From contig JAKZHN010000009.1 of assembly GCA_037179335.1 (NCBI GenBank), positions 186,001-250,000 of the forward strand: a DNA stretch of 64,000 nt. Direction: 5' to 3'. The notes under the pieces are model-generated. The model saw only the letters and a program-made list of their open reading frames with translations. It did not search any database and was not told where the DNA came from. Below are positions 21,543 through 33,571 of this stretch, one piece after another (the first letter of the stretch is position 1; each line of letters begins with the position of its first letter). The position numbers and the translations under genes are program-made. The DNA comes from Cyclaneusma minus. Its lineage: Eukaryota; Ascomycota; Leotiomycetes; Marthamycetales; Marthamycetaceae.

Positions 21543-22084
21543 GCGGATCGTTCATGAACATCTCTTTCTCTCTTCTTTGCATCACGATGGCATCCTTTCT
21601 TAATAGATGGGTTTCAACGGTGTCTCGGGGTTCACGTCTTAGCGATTTGCGTTTCTTTTTCCGACCATCTCTTCGATGGTCATGATAATGAACTGGATGG
21701 GCAAAAGCTGGTGGTTTAACCGTGCATAGCTGTACTTCAGATTTGGTTGCCCACAATCGAATTTAGTTAGCTGAATTCAGTCCATAAAACTTCAAACTTC
21801 GTCTCTTGCCTTGCCTTGTGATCGTGACTTGTCCCTGACTTCGACTGATTCTGACTGACTTTGGATTTTCGAAATTCGAAACATGTCACATCCGACCTTG
21901 AGGGTGTTGGAGAGAGCACAAAGACGCCTCGGCAGTCTCCGGTGTCCTGCTCCAGCCTATACTGAACAATGTTTGTCTTCTGTCCTCTGACCAGTGATTC
22001 TGAAGAGTGAAAGACTGAAGTTAAAATGTCCACGGAGACGGTACACTGCGACCTGCCCAGTGCCCCTAGCATTCGACGGCTTGA
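21543..22084. other. 3' flank of the Hsp70 gene
   Basis: Likely 3' untranslated region and spacer. T-rich sequence follows the stop codon. No gene or strong structure is visible. Confidence 0.4.
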
Positions 22085-23590
22085 ATCGACAGGCGTAATC
22101 AGCCCAAGTAATCATGTTTGATCCAAGTTACTTCGATATTTCCAAAGTATTGAAGAAAATCCAAATAATTGTGTGCCATTCAAATAATTGTGTGAAATTG
22201 GACTGATTGTGCAAAATCGAAGTTCCCAGGTTTGATCTCAGTACTCAGACGGCGCCGAAGTATTTGTAGGGATTTGGAGTGATTGTGGTAGGTATTTTCC
22301 AATTAATTATTGGAGTAATTCTCAGATATGAGATATCGAGGAATTTGCAAGTACTTGTAGGAAATCAAAATCATTGCGATCTCTCTGAGTGACTGAAGTT
22401 TCCCAATCATTGAGACTTGAGGAAAGCCACAAGTACTGAGGAATTGCCAAGTACTTGTAGTAAATTCAAGTAATTATAGTAAATCAAAGTCTTTGTAATA
22501 TTTTCGGGTGACTGTGATATTTCCCAACCACTAAAAACATTCCCAAGTATCACTATTGAAGAAAGTCTAAGTAATTAGAAGCCGTCCGGGAAACGGTAGT
22601 CAATCCAAATGATTTGGAGAATCTTCAGTTATTTTGAATTTGTTTGGATCCTTATAATATTTTCGAAGATTTAGGCAATGGCCATTTCATGTTATTTGGG
22701 CTATAAGCTATATGATGGGAGTTATGACTTATGAACTGGCCTTGGGTTGTAGAAATGTGAACGACTCCGCTCGTCGAAGACGGAGTACTACTACAGGCTT
22801 CCAGATTCACATCTCAGCTTCACATCTTTAAACCTCAGTTTCATATCCTAGCTTGAAATCTCAGCTTCACAAGATATAATTCCCATCCTTCAACCTTGTG
22901 ATGAATCCAAACCAGAGGGGTTACAGAAATACGTCCCAACATCTGGGCTCTGGCCCACAAAACAAAGATTATGAGCAGAAACCTGGTAGGTATTCTTACA
23001 GATGTGCACAATTACAATGACTGTGATATTTCCAAATTTCATTGGAGTAATTCACAAGTATTGAGGAACTCCCAAGTATGAAGTAACTGGAAGCCATCCA
23101 AGTCACTGGAGTTGAACCAAATAATCAGGAGCCACTCAAGCCATTGGTGTCAGATCAGGTGATTGTGAGTTTCTTTAATCACCTCGAATTTCTCCAATAT
23201 CCTAGACTATTTTCATAAACTTCAGTTTCGGGCTGCGGGAGTTGCAAATTGGGAAAGTGAACGATGCCTAAAACGTAGGCTTCCGGTCTCTAGGCTCACT
23301 CCCAGCTTCACATCTCAGCTTCACATCATATGGAGATTGGAGCCCTTTTCGTGATTAGGAATTCAGAAACTGAGTGCTTAAGGCAATACCCAACCATAGG
23401 TAATCTCGCTCACGAAATGAAAATTGCAAGCAAGCATTTCCCTCCACTGTAAACTCCCCAAGCCTCAATGACAAAGTCACACCCCAGCTTCAGTGCTTCA
23501 CATGTCAACTTTCACATTTCAGCTTCACATCCTAGCTTCAAGTAACCGTACGCCGTCTAAATTATTGAGTTGATCCAGATACTGAGAGAC
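22085..23590. repeat. Degenerate short-period repeats between Hsp70 and the EMI1-like gene
   Basis: From about 22090 to 22670 the DNA is a chain of loose 19-20 bp units built on CCAAGTAATTG and CAAGTACTTGTAG. The pattern resumes at about 22990-23180. Between and after these lie clusters of CTCAGCTTCACAT-type units of 12-17 bp (about 22795-22880, 23300-23335 and 23480-23545). The order long-repeat then CTTCACAT cluster occurs at least twice, suggesting a larger duplicated module. No coding potential is seen. Confidence 0.6.
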
Positions 23591-24557
23591 GAGCCAAGTG
23601 GTTTCGAGCTGCCCAGTTCATCAATATCGTCTCTGTTTACCTACCTACTTAAGTTGCGTCTAGTTCCTGGGAAGTGTCTAAGTACTTGAGACACTACACG
23701 TTTCACCGTCATACAAAGCCCGAGCACTCCATTTGCACCCCAAGTTCTTGCGGAAAGAGATAGTGGGTATGGTGTATGGTACTTTCTCTAGCGAGTAGAA
23801 AACATCTTCAGAGATTGGAGTAAAGGGTAGGGTGGAGGATGACAAAGGGAGTGGTGAAATTTGGTCGATTGTACCAGGACGAACTGTCATACCGTGACCC
23901 TAGTAGCTGGCATGAAAAACAGGTTAGGGGTCTTTATAATGAACGATGTATTGGCTTAACGGTCGAAATGAATCGGCCAACCAAGTGAGGCGAATTTCGG
24001 CCAGGACCCCCAAGATCGGATTCGTGGAACGCTGCGAGATGGATTATTTTGGGTATGGGATAATAGATCGGGACCGCGTTACGGGAGGTTGCAGGGTACG
24101 GTGTAAAATGGGGATAAGAGCAGTTGCTCTGATGACCGCGAGAGGGAGGTGGAGGTGGACTGGGCGATGGGGATGGCACCATACATTAGAGAGTATGAGG
24201 TGGAGGTATGAGTCGAGAGGAGCACCGAGCAAGCGAGACTCAGATGACTTGTATACCGTCCAATTGTTCTGTCCGTGGATAATTACTTGGGTGTTTGCAC
24301 TTTGAAAATAGGGTTTGTCCTTGACCAGCACCGAAGAGTTCACAAGATTGTAGCATTGAAAGAGCCCATAATGAGACAGAAGGGCCGTTATGGATTCGTA
24401 TGTCTCGTGAAGAGGGGAGCCGTCTTTTGCTAGCAAGCCCGGATATTCCATACAGATGCAGTCATCCCAACGCCATATATATGCTTTCGCACCTCAACGC
24501 CAATCCCACTCGTTTCGCCTCAAATACCAAAGTCCCTACCGAACTCATCTGACTCCC
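23591..24557. other. Intergenic sequence without a supported gene
   Basis: Open frames exist on both strands (for example minus 24451-24044) but show no domain, no consistent codon bias and no homology I recognise. Confidence 0.4.
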
Positions 24558-25295
24558 TCAAGCCCCCTCCTTCTTCTCCCTCTCCTCCAAAAACTTCCTC
24601 CTCTGTTCCCTCTCCCTCTCCCTCCACGCCTCATCACCCCCATTCACACCACCCACCAAGCTCTCAACCTCCTCCTCTCTAACCTGCCACACCGACCCAG
24701 GCTCAATCTTCCCCTCCCTCCCCTCCCACACATCCTCACTACTTTGTCTCCCCAGACTTTTATCGTACTTCGCCCTCTCCTTCTTCTTCCAATATTCCCT
24801 AACCATTTCTTCCCTAACCCCCTTCCCCAAACTCCTCGTACGCATGCAGAACCAGAAATCCGACCAGTGAGCGCTGCATGATTGGATGGAGCCGGTGCGA
24901 TACAGGGCGTTGAATTGGCCGCCCAGGGACTGGCAGTAGAAGGCGCTGTCGAAGAGTGCGCGGCAGCTTAACTCCGTTGGTAGCAGACTATCTGCCAAAG
25001 ACAATTCTGGCTTTTGTTCTGCTTCGGGGGTAGAGGAAGTTGGGTTGGAGGTACTGGGAGAGGTGGAAGAGGTGGAGCGGGATAGGGATACGCGGTTGTA
25101 TTTTGTGGAGGAGGGTTTGATGTCCGCTTCGAGAGACTCCCAGACAGATTTAAATTCGGCGTCGGCGATTTCTTCGCGGGTTTGAGGGGGTTTAGGGACG
25201 CTGGGTTCTTGTTGCGCTGGACTCGGTTGAGGGGGTTCTTGGGATGTCGGTGCTGGGGCGGACGCGGGCTTGGAAGAGCTCCAGAACCAGCTCAT
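24558..25295 (-). CDS. EMI1-like DUF3128 protein with twin Cx9C motif (245 aa)
   Basis: The start at 25295 (MSWFWSSSKP) is chosen because the sequence upstream in the same frame is low-complexity and the family begins shortly before the Pro/Ser-rich linker. After about 100 disordered residues comes the conserved core. Two helices each contain Cys-x9-Cys (Cys111/Cys121 in CRALFDSAFYC, Cys140/Cys150 in CSAHWSDFWFC), followed by a basic helix and SSEDVWE. Twin Cx9C proteins are typically imported into the mitochondrial intermembrane space by Mia40. Yeast Emi1 is needed for early meiotic induction and has a mitochondrial role. The C-terminus is a long charged helix of Arg/Glu. The gene is transcribed away from YME2, another mitochondrial gene, across about 580 bp. 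Confidence 0.85.
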   Translation of the reverse strand: MSWFWSSSKPASAPAPTSQEPPQPSPAQQEPSVPKPPQTREEIADAEFKSVWESLEADIKPSSTKYNRVSLSRSTSSTSPSTSNPTSSTPEAEQKPELSLADSLLPTELSCRALFDSAFYCQSLGGQFNALYRTGSIQSCSAHWSDFWFCMRTRSLGKGVREEMVREYWKKKERAKYDKSLGRQSSEDVWEGREGKIEPGSVWQVREEEVESLVGGVNGGDEAWREREREQRRKFLEEREKKEGA

Positions 25296-25879
25296 CTTGA
25301 AATTTCGGGAGGAGACTGCTGTGCGGAAATCTCGATTAGGTGCAGAGGATGATTTGGATGATTGCGCCGGCAGGTCTTCGTGTCTTGGAGTGCAATTGAT
25401 GTCGAGGGAAGTTTTTCGCGGAGCTTGTGAACATTGAAGCTCGGGCGACGGGGTGGTGGACGCCGATGAGCTTGAACTCAATCTCTAAGTACTCTCAGGC
25501 ATCATTTTCGCTTATGAGGATCTTGATCCCCTTCGAAATAATTCATTCAAATGAGAATGAAACAACTGTAATTGGTTCGGAAACTGTAAGTAATTCTTAT
25601 TTTTGGACCTTCAACGAATTCCATGATTTTGAAAACGTTCAGCGGTCAATCAAAGAAGAAAGTCAGACACCTCGGAATGACCTCATCGCGGCAGGAGCCT
25701 CGAGCTAACATCGCTATCCCTATGTCTAGACCCTGAATTCGCGACAACCTAAATACTACTAGTATGCGCCCTAGGCGACCTCCACTGAGGCTCTTTCTCG
25801 TCCTCGGTTTCCTCGCCTACCAGTCTTCCCGATACGCTGCAGACCAAGTTATGAATACCAAGAAGCGCTGATCCTCAAC
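25296..25879. promoter_or_regulatory. Divergent intergenic region between the EMI1-like and YME2 genes
   Basis: The two genes are transcribed away from each other, so both promoters must lie in these 584 bp. No TATA box or CACGTG element stands out. Confidence 0.35.
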
Positions 25880-28493
25880 ATGCTCGACCCGGGGAGACGT
25901 GTGCTGTTCAACCCTACGAGCCTGCCATGCTTGAGGGCAGCCAGGGCGCAAAGGAATTTCTTCTATAATGCGCCACATACTCCGCGCCCGAATCTGGGGG
26001 TGAAGGGGGGCACGAGGGGCGTGAGAAGGGAGAGTACGAAGGGGACTTCGACTGGCGAGGATTCGACTGGCCATATTAGTGCTGGGAAGAATGAAGGCAT
26101 CTTGTTCTTTGACAGTACGTGGTGTTGACGAGATTATGTGAATGTAGTTAACTCTGCCAGACTTGTTTCCTCTCAAGCTCCAGTGGCTTCTACGCCTACC
26201 GCTGCTATCCTCCGACCGAAGTCTCCCAGAAATCCTCTCGCGATTCCAAAATGGACGATTCGGCTTCCTCGAACCTATGGCGCTTGTCAAGCGTGCTATT
26301 CCCTCCAGCATTCCTATAAAAGTCACCGAAATCCTACCTAGACTGAAAGACGGCGGAACTTTTGTCAAGTTCTCGCATCCAGATGGCATAACAGCTAAAG
26401 AAGTGGAGGGCTTGATTACTGGCTACTTGAGGGAACATCGAATAAAGCCATGGTTCAACCCTTTCAGCAGTGTCGATGCGAGACTGGTGAAGGGCAGGCC
26501 GTGGCTGGAGGACCTATACAGAATGCCGAGTTCGCGATTAAAGATCGAGTTCATGCCTACGAAACCTGGTGAACAGGCCGCTGAGTTGTCTCAGGAGACC
26601 ATATACAGCCTCTTCAGGAGGTATGGTAAGATTGCTGAAATCACCCCACAGCCATCAGACTCCAAGGTCATGCCGAGATATGCGTTCCTGGATTTTGTCA
26701 GATACCGTCAGGCTATTATGGCGAGGAATTGCATGCATGGGTTCCAAGTTGTCGAGGCAGCTGGAGGAGGCAAGACTGGCACACAGCTGGCTCTTTCGTA
26801 CGAGGCTAAGATCAAAGCACACTGGATACGGGACTGGATATTTAACCACCCGAGATTCGTCATTCCAGCCCTTGCGGCATTGGTGGCAACTATCTCGATT
26901 GCCATCTTTGACCCTATCCGAACATTCTTCATCAAAGCCCGCGTGGAACACTCCTTTGACTTGAAACGGACCAAGCTGTATCGATGGTTCAAGAACCAAG
27001 CCACGGACATTTTCACCTTCAAGCACAGATCTCAGGAGCAGAAGAGTCTGAATGCTATCTGGGATGACCGAAAGGAGGCCATTGACCAGATCCAAACCTG
27101 GCTTATGGAAACGGCGGATACCTTCATCGTCGTACAAGGCCCAAGGGGTTCTGGTAAGAAAGAGCTAGTCCTGGACCAAGCACTGAAGGATCGCAAGAAC
27201 ATCCTGTTCATGGACTGCAAGCCCATCCAGGATGCTCGCGGCGACAGCTCAACCATCTACGAAATGGCATCACAAGTCGGCTACCGACCGGTCTTCTCAT
27301 GGATGAACAGCATCAGCAGCCTCATCGACCTCGCCGCTCAAGGCACCATCGGCGTCAAATCCGGCTTCTCCGAAACCCTCGACACGCAACTAGCCAAGAT
27401 CATGCAAAATACCTCCACAGCTCTCAAGATCATCGGACTCAGCGGCCGCAAGAAAGACGACAAAGACGCTCAGCTCTCCGAAGACGACTACCTCGAAGCC
27501 CACCCTGAGCGTCGACCCGTCGTCGTAATCGACAATTTCTTGCACAAGAATGAAGAGAGCACTATTGTGTATGACAAGATTGCTGAATGGGCTGCCCAAC
27601 TCACAACTGGCAATATTGCTCATGTTATTTTCCTTACCAACGATGCGTCATACTCGAAATCGCTGGCTAAAGCACTCCCTGACCGCGTCTTCCGCCAACT
27701 GGCCCTCGGCGACATCTCGCGCGACGTCGCCTTGAAATTTGTAACCACGCACCTCGACATCGAAGCCTCCTCCCTAGCCGGCAACGAAAAACCGCTCTCC
27801 TCATCCACAAAACACAAAGATCTCCAGGAACTAGAACAATGCATCGACGTAATCGGCGGTCGCCTAACCGACCTCGAATTCCTCGCCCGACGCCTTGTCA
27901 CAGGCCAAACACCACGCAAAGCAATCGAAGAAATTGTAGAACAGAGCGCTAGCGAAGTGCTGAAGATGTTTTTGATTGACACGGATCGTGCTGGGCGCAA
28001 ATGGAGTCCTAATCAGGCTTGGTTTTTGATTAAAAGGCTTGCTGAGGATGAGGCGCTGCGCTATAATGAGGTGTTGCTTTCGCCCACGTTTGCATCTTCG
28101 CTCACGGCACCTACTAGCGCATCTGGCGAAAGCGTCCTCGAAGCACTTAGCCAAGCCGAATTGGTCACGATTTCAAGCGCTAATGGCAGACCGCAGGCTA
28201 TCAAGGCGGGGAAGCCGGTGTATCAGGCTGCTTTTAAGATGTTGTGCGAGGATCACGTGTTGAAGTCAAGATTGGATCTAGCAATCTTGACGGAATTGAC
28301 AAAGATCGAGAACAAGAATATTGATAAATATGAACAGGAGCTGGTTGCGTTGGCGACGCTGCCGAAGCAGCCGAAGGAGGTGCTGGGGAGGGTTAATTGG
28401 TTGCTACAGAAGTTGGAGAAGAGTCAGGGGTTGGTGGAGGGGTGGGAGAGGGACATGGGGGGGTTGAAGAAGGTCTTGAGTTTGGAGTATTGA
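25880..28493 (+). CDS. yme2: Mitochondrial escape protein 2 (Yme2/Rna12), 855 aa
   Basis: Exon 1 (25880-26114) and exon 2 (26161-28493) join in phase to 855 aa across a 46-bp intron (donor GTACGT, branch GTTAAC, acceptor GCCAG). The N-terminus MLDPGRRVLFNPTSLPCLRA is basic and lacks acids after Asp3, fitting a mitochondrial presequence. An RRM-like domain lies at about residues 205-275. A single transmembrane segment (FVIPALAALVATISIAIF) is at about 310, and a P-loop domain with Walker A GPRGSGKK at about 405. Yeast Yme2 is an inner-membrane protein that affects mitochondrial DNA structure and its escape to the nucleus. Length matches the family (about 850 aa), and nothing is truncated. Confidence 0.92.
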
Positions 28494-28914
28494 GTGGGGA
28501 TGGGGTGAAGTGGATGAAGTGGACTGTGGGGTTGTGGAGTTGGGAATGGTGAGTGGCGTGAAATTGAAGCGATGGAGTTGTGTGTATGGAGTATGGATGG
28601 GTCACTCGCCTCATTTTACGTTATGAGCATGGCGTTATGGCTCGGTGGAAGTTTCTTCTGTCACCTACTTTATGCTATTAATCAAGATTCATGTCGAGGA
28701 AAGGTGTGTCCAGAGTTTTCATTGTAACGTGTTGATCATCGACAATTCTGTGTGGAAGAGCATTGGTACGGTCTTTTCGGTTCTCTTCTTCTAGCTTTTG
28801 ATGGGGTATTTCGGAATTCAAATTCAAAGGAATGGAAAGTATATACATACATCTATCGATCTACGCCTTCCTTGATCTCCCCACCCATCCGCGCAGTCCC
28901 GAACAGCAAAGATC
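28494..28914. other. Convergent spacer between YME2 and the P450 gene
   Basis: The two genes end toward each other. The spacer contains GT-rich sequence after the YME2 stop and nothing else recognisable. Confidence 0.4.
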
Positions 28915-30696
28915 TCACGCAGCCTGGTCCTCTGCCACCATGGCAACGATCATTCCGGAGTCCTTAATTCCAAACGCCCAGCGATCATTCTCGAACCCTT
29001 TCCTCGTCCTGATCTCGACCTCGACATCGTGGTCTGGTTCCAGCTGCACAGCCGCGGGAGCGGTGCCCTGACACGAGGGGTGTACCCATTTCCCGGACGT
29101 CGGCTTCATGTCATAACGCATCACAAACTGTGTAACGACAGCGAAGATTTGTGTCATGGCGAAGTGTCGCCCTGGACATAGGGTCGTACCGCCGCCAAAG
29201 ACGCGGAATGCTGTGGGGTGTACCTTCTTCTGACTCGGATTGTCGGTCTTCATGAAGCGGCGCGGATTGAAAGATTCCACGTCGCTGCCCCAGATAGTGG
29301 GGTCTCTGTGGACTACTCGAGATGGCATTTGAACCAAGGCGCCTTTTTTCAGCAGCCATTTGTCAGCGATGATGGTGTCTTCCGTGACCTCGCGCACAGA
29401 TATGGCCATGCTCTGCAGACGGAGGACTTCCTGGAATGTGGAGACGAGAAGAAGGCAGCATGTCTTGACGTTTGTGAGGTTAATAGTTCTTGTCCTTGCG
29501 CCTTGCTCATCTGTCTCGCTGCTCGTGATCTCGCAAACTTCGTTCCGGATCTCTTCCAGCAGTACTGGTTTGGAATAGATGAACATGAGTAGCCACATCG
29601 TGGCAGGTGTGATACTGATGATTGTGGCTACGGAGCCACCCACATCGAATTTTGCGACTTCTTCTACGGAGACTCCAAGGTTGACGGCCACGTCGAATCG
29701 GTTTTCTGCGAATTTTGAGCCTTTCCTGTGTCCGTTATTCTTGTAGTATTTCTCAAAGGCTTTGGCAATGAATTCTCGGGCGGCGATACCCTTTCTGGCC
29801 GTAAGTGATGGAAGTATACCTACGACGAATCGCATGATATGGCTCTCATAAGTCCTGCACCGAAAAATGAGTATGTGCATCCAAAGCAAGATATTCTCTA
29901 ATAGAAACATTACAGGAGATTCTTTTTTCGTCGGGGGGAGTGGGGGTGGGACAGAGATCACGGCGAGCGAGATGACTGAAACTCACCAGAGCGCAGCCAA
30001 AACAGCTGGATCTTTATACGGGCTGTCCGGTCCGTAGAATGCGTTTGTCGTTGCTTGGGACACAGAGGTCTTCAGCCAGTGCACAAGACCAGTTCTCGTG
30101 GCTTGGCCATTGCTAGGCTCGAGCTCGTCCAGACAGGCCGCAACGTACTGGATCATAGTGCGGTTCATAGCGTCGAGGTGTGGCCCAGGAGAGAGGGCAT
30201 CCTGAATAACCGCCTCAGACTCCACGGAAAGTCCCCAATGGCCCAATTCGCCGTTGACATTGGTGTTGAGAATCTTGTCAGTCTCTTCGTTTGAGTCGCA
30301 CAAAATTTTGGTCCATTTAGCTTTGATGGGAAGAAACGACAAGGCCTTGGACTTTTTCTGGACGGCGACTATCAAGTCTAGACTGGCCACGACATACATC
30401 TTTTGGCCGGGCATGATCAGAGTGAAGATAGGGCCAGCGCCCTTCTGGCTGGACGTGAAGAGTCAGCCTTCAGACTGCCTTTGAACAATCCGAACTTCTT
30501 ACCTCAACTGCACATAGTAGTCATATTTGTTCTTGAAGAGGCCAAAAATGTGGCCCAAATATGGGATACTTGAGTGAACTGCGGGTGGCTCCCGTGCGTC
30601 CAACTGCTTGGCTTCAAGGAAACGAGCAATTAATATGCTCGCTCCTATGACGAGACCAGCAATGAGAAAAGGAGTAGTACTCAGGTTTCCCGTCAT
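28915..30696 (-). CDS. Cytochrome P450, CYP7/CYP8-like class (531 aa)
   Basis: Three exons, 30696-30503, 30448-29987 and 29854-28915, join in phase to 531 aa. The start MTGNLSTTPFLIAG opens a hydrophobic anchor (FLIAGLVIGASILIARF), so the enzyme should sit in the endoplasmic reticulum membrane. The K-helix ExxR is EVLR, the PERF-like segment is FNPRRF, and the haem loop is FGGGTTLCPGRHFA with the axial cysteine at about 445. The CPGR loop and the I-helix segment ITPATMWLL, which lacks the usual acid-alcohol pair, resemble sterol 7-alpha-hydroxylase and prostacyclin-synthase-like P450s and related fungal families. Substrate unknown. It is the first of four accessory-metabolism-type genes running to 39.9 kb. 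Confidence 0.88.
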
Positions 30697-32135
30697 GTTG
30701 GTGAAGGTCAAATTTCGAGAGTTGCGGCGTGAAGCTCTGCTGACGATGCATTGAAGTTGGTTCTGGTCGGTTATGGAGAAGGAAACTTGCAATTGTGGAT
30801 CACCGATTGGCAAGCGAGAGATCGCAGGGTAGCCTGGCTGCCTGGCCAGAGCACCTACATGTAACGACACTGAACCATGTCCACAGCGGATATTACCTTA
30901 CTCTGTTGGCTTCACCGAGCTTCGGTATCTTCCAGTCATTGAAACGACATTTGTGAAGTTCATCAATTCTATACAGTGCATTTTTTAGACTACCACATGT
31001 ACATTGTACTCAGTGTTGAGTGTTCACAGTACGACATGGGACATCTCAAGCAAGGCTGATTATTGCTAATAATACCTTGGTTGGCATTGATCCAGTCATT
31101 TCAGGATCTACAGTGAACAGGGATTAAGTCTCCAATGGCCAATGCGGCATTGCCGTGCCTTGTCGAGAAGTGGGTCTTATGTGGCTCTTTTTTATGGAGC
31201 AGACTACTTGGCGTCTCTTAGCTGAACTGTTACTATTAAGAGTAAGAGCAGGCCCAGTTCATATTTGTTTGTTAGTTGTTATGTACCGGGAGGGGAATTC
31301 AAGTCATCTCTTATCTTTGCCTGCCCATTGAATCCACGGCTCTGATGGCTGCAAAGTCATTCGAATCTCTTTCCTCGTTGCTTTTCAGGTTTCCCCGTAT
31401 CGGTCTCACATGTGCACTCTCGTCACCTCGTGGCTGATGGGTCGTGGGGGCTGAGCCCTTCCCAGTGTATATATGTTCTGTATCCTGATACAGGAGGTCA
31501 GCCGCGCGATCTGCCAGTCGAATTATCCCAATCTATTTTTGACAGGGGAACAGTACATAATGTACCTTTTACTTATCTCAGCATCCAGCAGCTGTCAGCC
31601 CCCAAACAGAAATGCAGTGCGGTTGGTCACAACTACAGTAACAGATCGCTGTCCCGTATGTACGGCAACAACAGTTTACATGGGTTGGCTCACACCCTGA
31701 CCTGATCAACCCGGGTCGGCCCCATACATGTAGATCGGCTCAAACTATTGGAGATAACGCCTGCTAAACGCCCAGTACCAGGATTGACAGATGGTCAATG
31801 CCGATGCCAATACCACATGCAGCAATTTAGCTCGATGCATTTGTGGAGAGGAAAGAGTACATAGGCGCCTATTTGGTTACATACACTGCCTTGGTCGAAA
31901 AGTGCTTCAAGGCTGTCCCCCACACATGTGCAGCGGTAAGTGCCAATCATATCACTAGGCGGAAAAAAGTACCCTGAATCCCCTTTGGAGTGTTGGTATT
32001 AACAGGTGCTACAAGAAGGGCTGCCATCTCCCTCAGACTCCATGTCACTAACTTTTCTCAACGAGGCTCGACAACCGTTGAACTACATGTACTTGGACTT
32101 GAGATATCATTCACACTACCAACAAGCCAGCACTC
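30697..32135. other. Divergent intergenic region between P450 and rhodopsin-domain genes
   Basis: About 1.4 kb with no supported gene. It contains several ACATGTA palindromes (about 30855, 30995, 31725 and 32085) and a TATATA run near 31470. It should hold the promoters of both divergent genes. Confidence 0.4.
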
Positions 32136-33571
32136 ATGTCTACTGCGATTGATATATGCTCTTATCCAATCGCAACTCCGCCTCCGGGCCAAACTGCGAA
32201 CTTCACAAATCCGCCTTCGATAGCATCTGAGGTCTACATTACGGCTGCGATTTGCATTCCCCTCATCCTGATCTTCGCCGGTCTGCGGCTCTACACCAAA
32301 TTGGTCCTGACAAAATACAAGACTTGGGATGATTGTTAGTACTTTTCAGACTCTAGTCCCACAGATTACCTTTGGCATGATGCAAACACCACCGAGTGAT
32401 CACAGAACACTGACAACGAGTTCTAGTAATATTTATTGTGGCCGTTGTATGCTAATTCCTAGTATATGCTACGACCCTGGTAGCTAGTTTCCGCATTCTA
32501 ATCGATGCAGGTTCTGGGATTGTTTTTTATCCTTACTACTTTGGGGAGTATGCTTATACAAACTTCCTATTGTTCGGATCTCAGGAGCTAACGTTAAGCT
32601 AGATATCGCACATGGGGGAGCCGCGTTGGGCGAACATGAGTGGGACACCACAATTTGTGATTATCACACAACTGCGGCTATAGTATGTCTACTCTTCAAT
32701 TCGCGAAGTTCATGATACTGATTCACAAAGCTCGAACTCATTCTGATGAGCATATACGGTCCCTGTATTTGGGTCGTGAAGTTGTGCCTCTTTGGTCTCT
32801 ACTTTGTCATTTTCGGCGTCCTACGATGGATGCGCATTGCAGTATACTGTGGCATCACCATCACTGGCCTCTACTACTTCGCTTTCATGATATCAAGCCT
32901 CGCCATGTGCGCCCCCTCCGACCCTAGCGCGCCATTCGCGTATTCGCTGGCATTGGGGAGTGAAAGGTGCACAAGTGCAAGACCTTTCTACGATCTGACG
33001 ACCGGAGGTTTCAACGTCGTCAGCGATTTGTTTTTGATCATTTTGCCCCTGCCGGCAATATGGCAACTTAGCATGCCAAAGAGCAGAAAATTAGGCATTA
33101 GCGCCATGTTTTTTACAGGAGCAGTGTAAGTCTGAAGTCTTCCAGGATCTGCGCTACGACTATTTGACTAACCTGTGGCAGAGCCTGTATTGCCAGTATC
33201 GTCGGTGTGGTCTATAGGGTCAAACAATATCTTGGTACAGATAACACCTGGACTTGCATACCCGCAGATGTGACAGTGTAAGTCAATCTGATACCCTACA
33301 GACGTTCGCGTAACACTGATCTTCAGTTAGATTTGTGGAGATGACTGCCGGACTTATGGTTTGTTCGATGCCTGCGCTCACCGTCATGTTTCAGCGGTGG
33401 GTCAAGCCTCTAAGAGCACTGTTGTCAAGGAGTCGAATGGGACGAAGCATCATCACCACCACTGGGCTGGGCGAGGGTGTCTCTGAGAGTCTCCACAGTT
33501 GGAATGGCTCGGGTCCTCTGCATCAGACACAAAAGGAGGCGTCATTGGAGCGTTCGCTAGAAACAGCGTGA
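32136..33571 (+). CDS. Fungal rhodopsin-domain (SAT4/Pth11-related) seven-helix membrane protein, 355 aa
   Basis: Seven exons join in phase: 32136-32334, 32427-32446, 32511-32547, 32603-32682, 32731-33125, 33182-33277 and 33331-33571 (356 codons with stop). Two exons are tiny (20 and 37 nt). The last acceptor is the TAG at 33328-33330, because the nearer CAG would create a stop. Helix 1 is VYITAAICIPLILIFAGLRL, ending in RLYTKLVLTKYKTWDD. Further family landmarks are HGGAALGEHEWD, IYGPCIWVVKLCLFGLY, TGGFNVVSDLFLIILPLPAIW, CIPADVTV and FVEMTAGLMVCSMPALTVMF. The family is the large fungal plasma-membrane group that includes Pth11-like receptors; no CFEM domain is present. The short C-terminal tail is Ser/Thr-rich. 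The ligand is unknown. Confidence 0.82.

Noticed and set aside
24044..24451. A 135-codon minus-strand open frame before the EMI1-like gene
   Set aside because: It has an ATG and moderate length but no recognisable domain, no neighbouring exon signals and an atypical composition.
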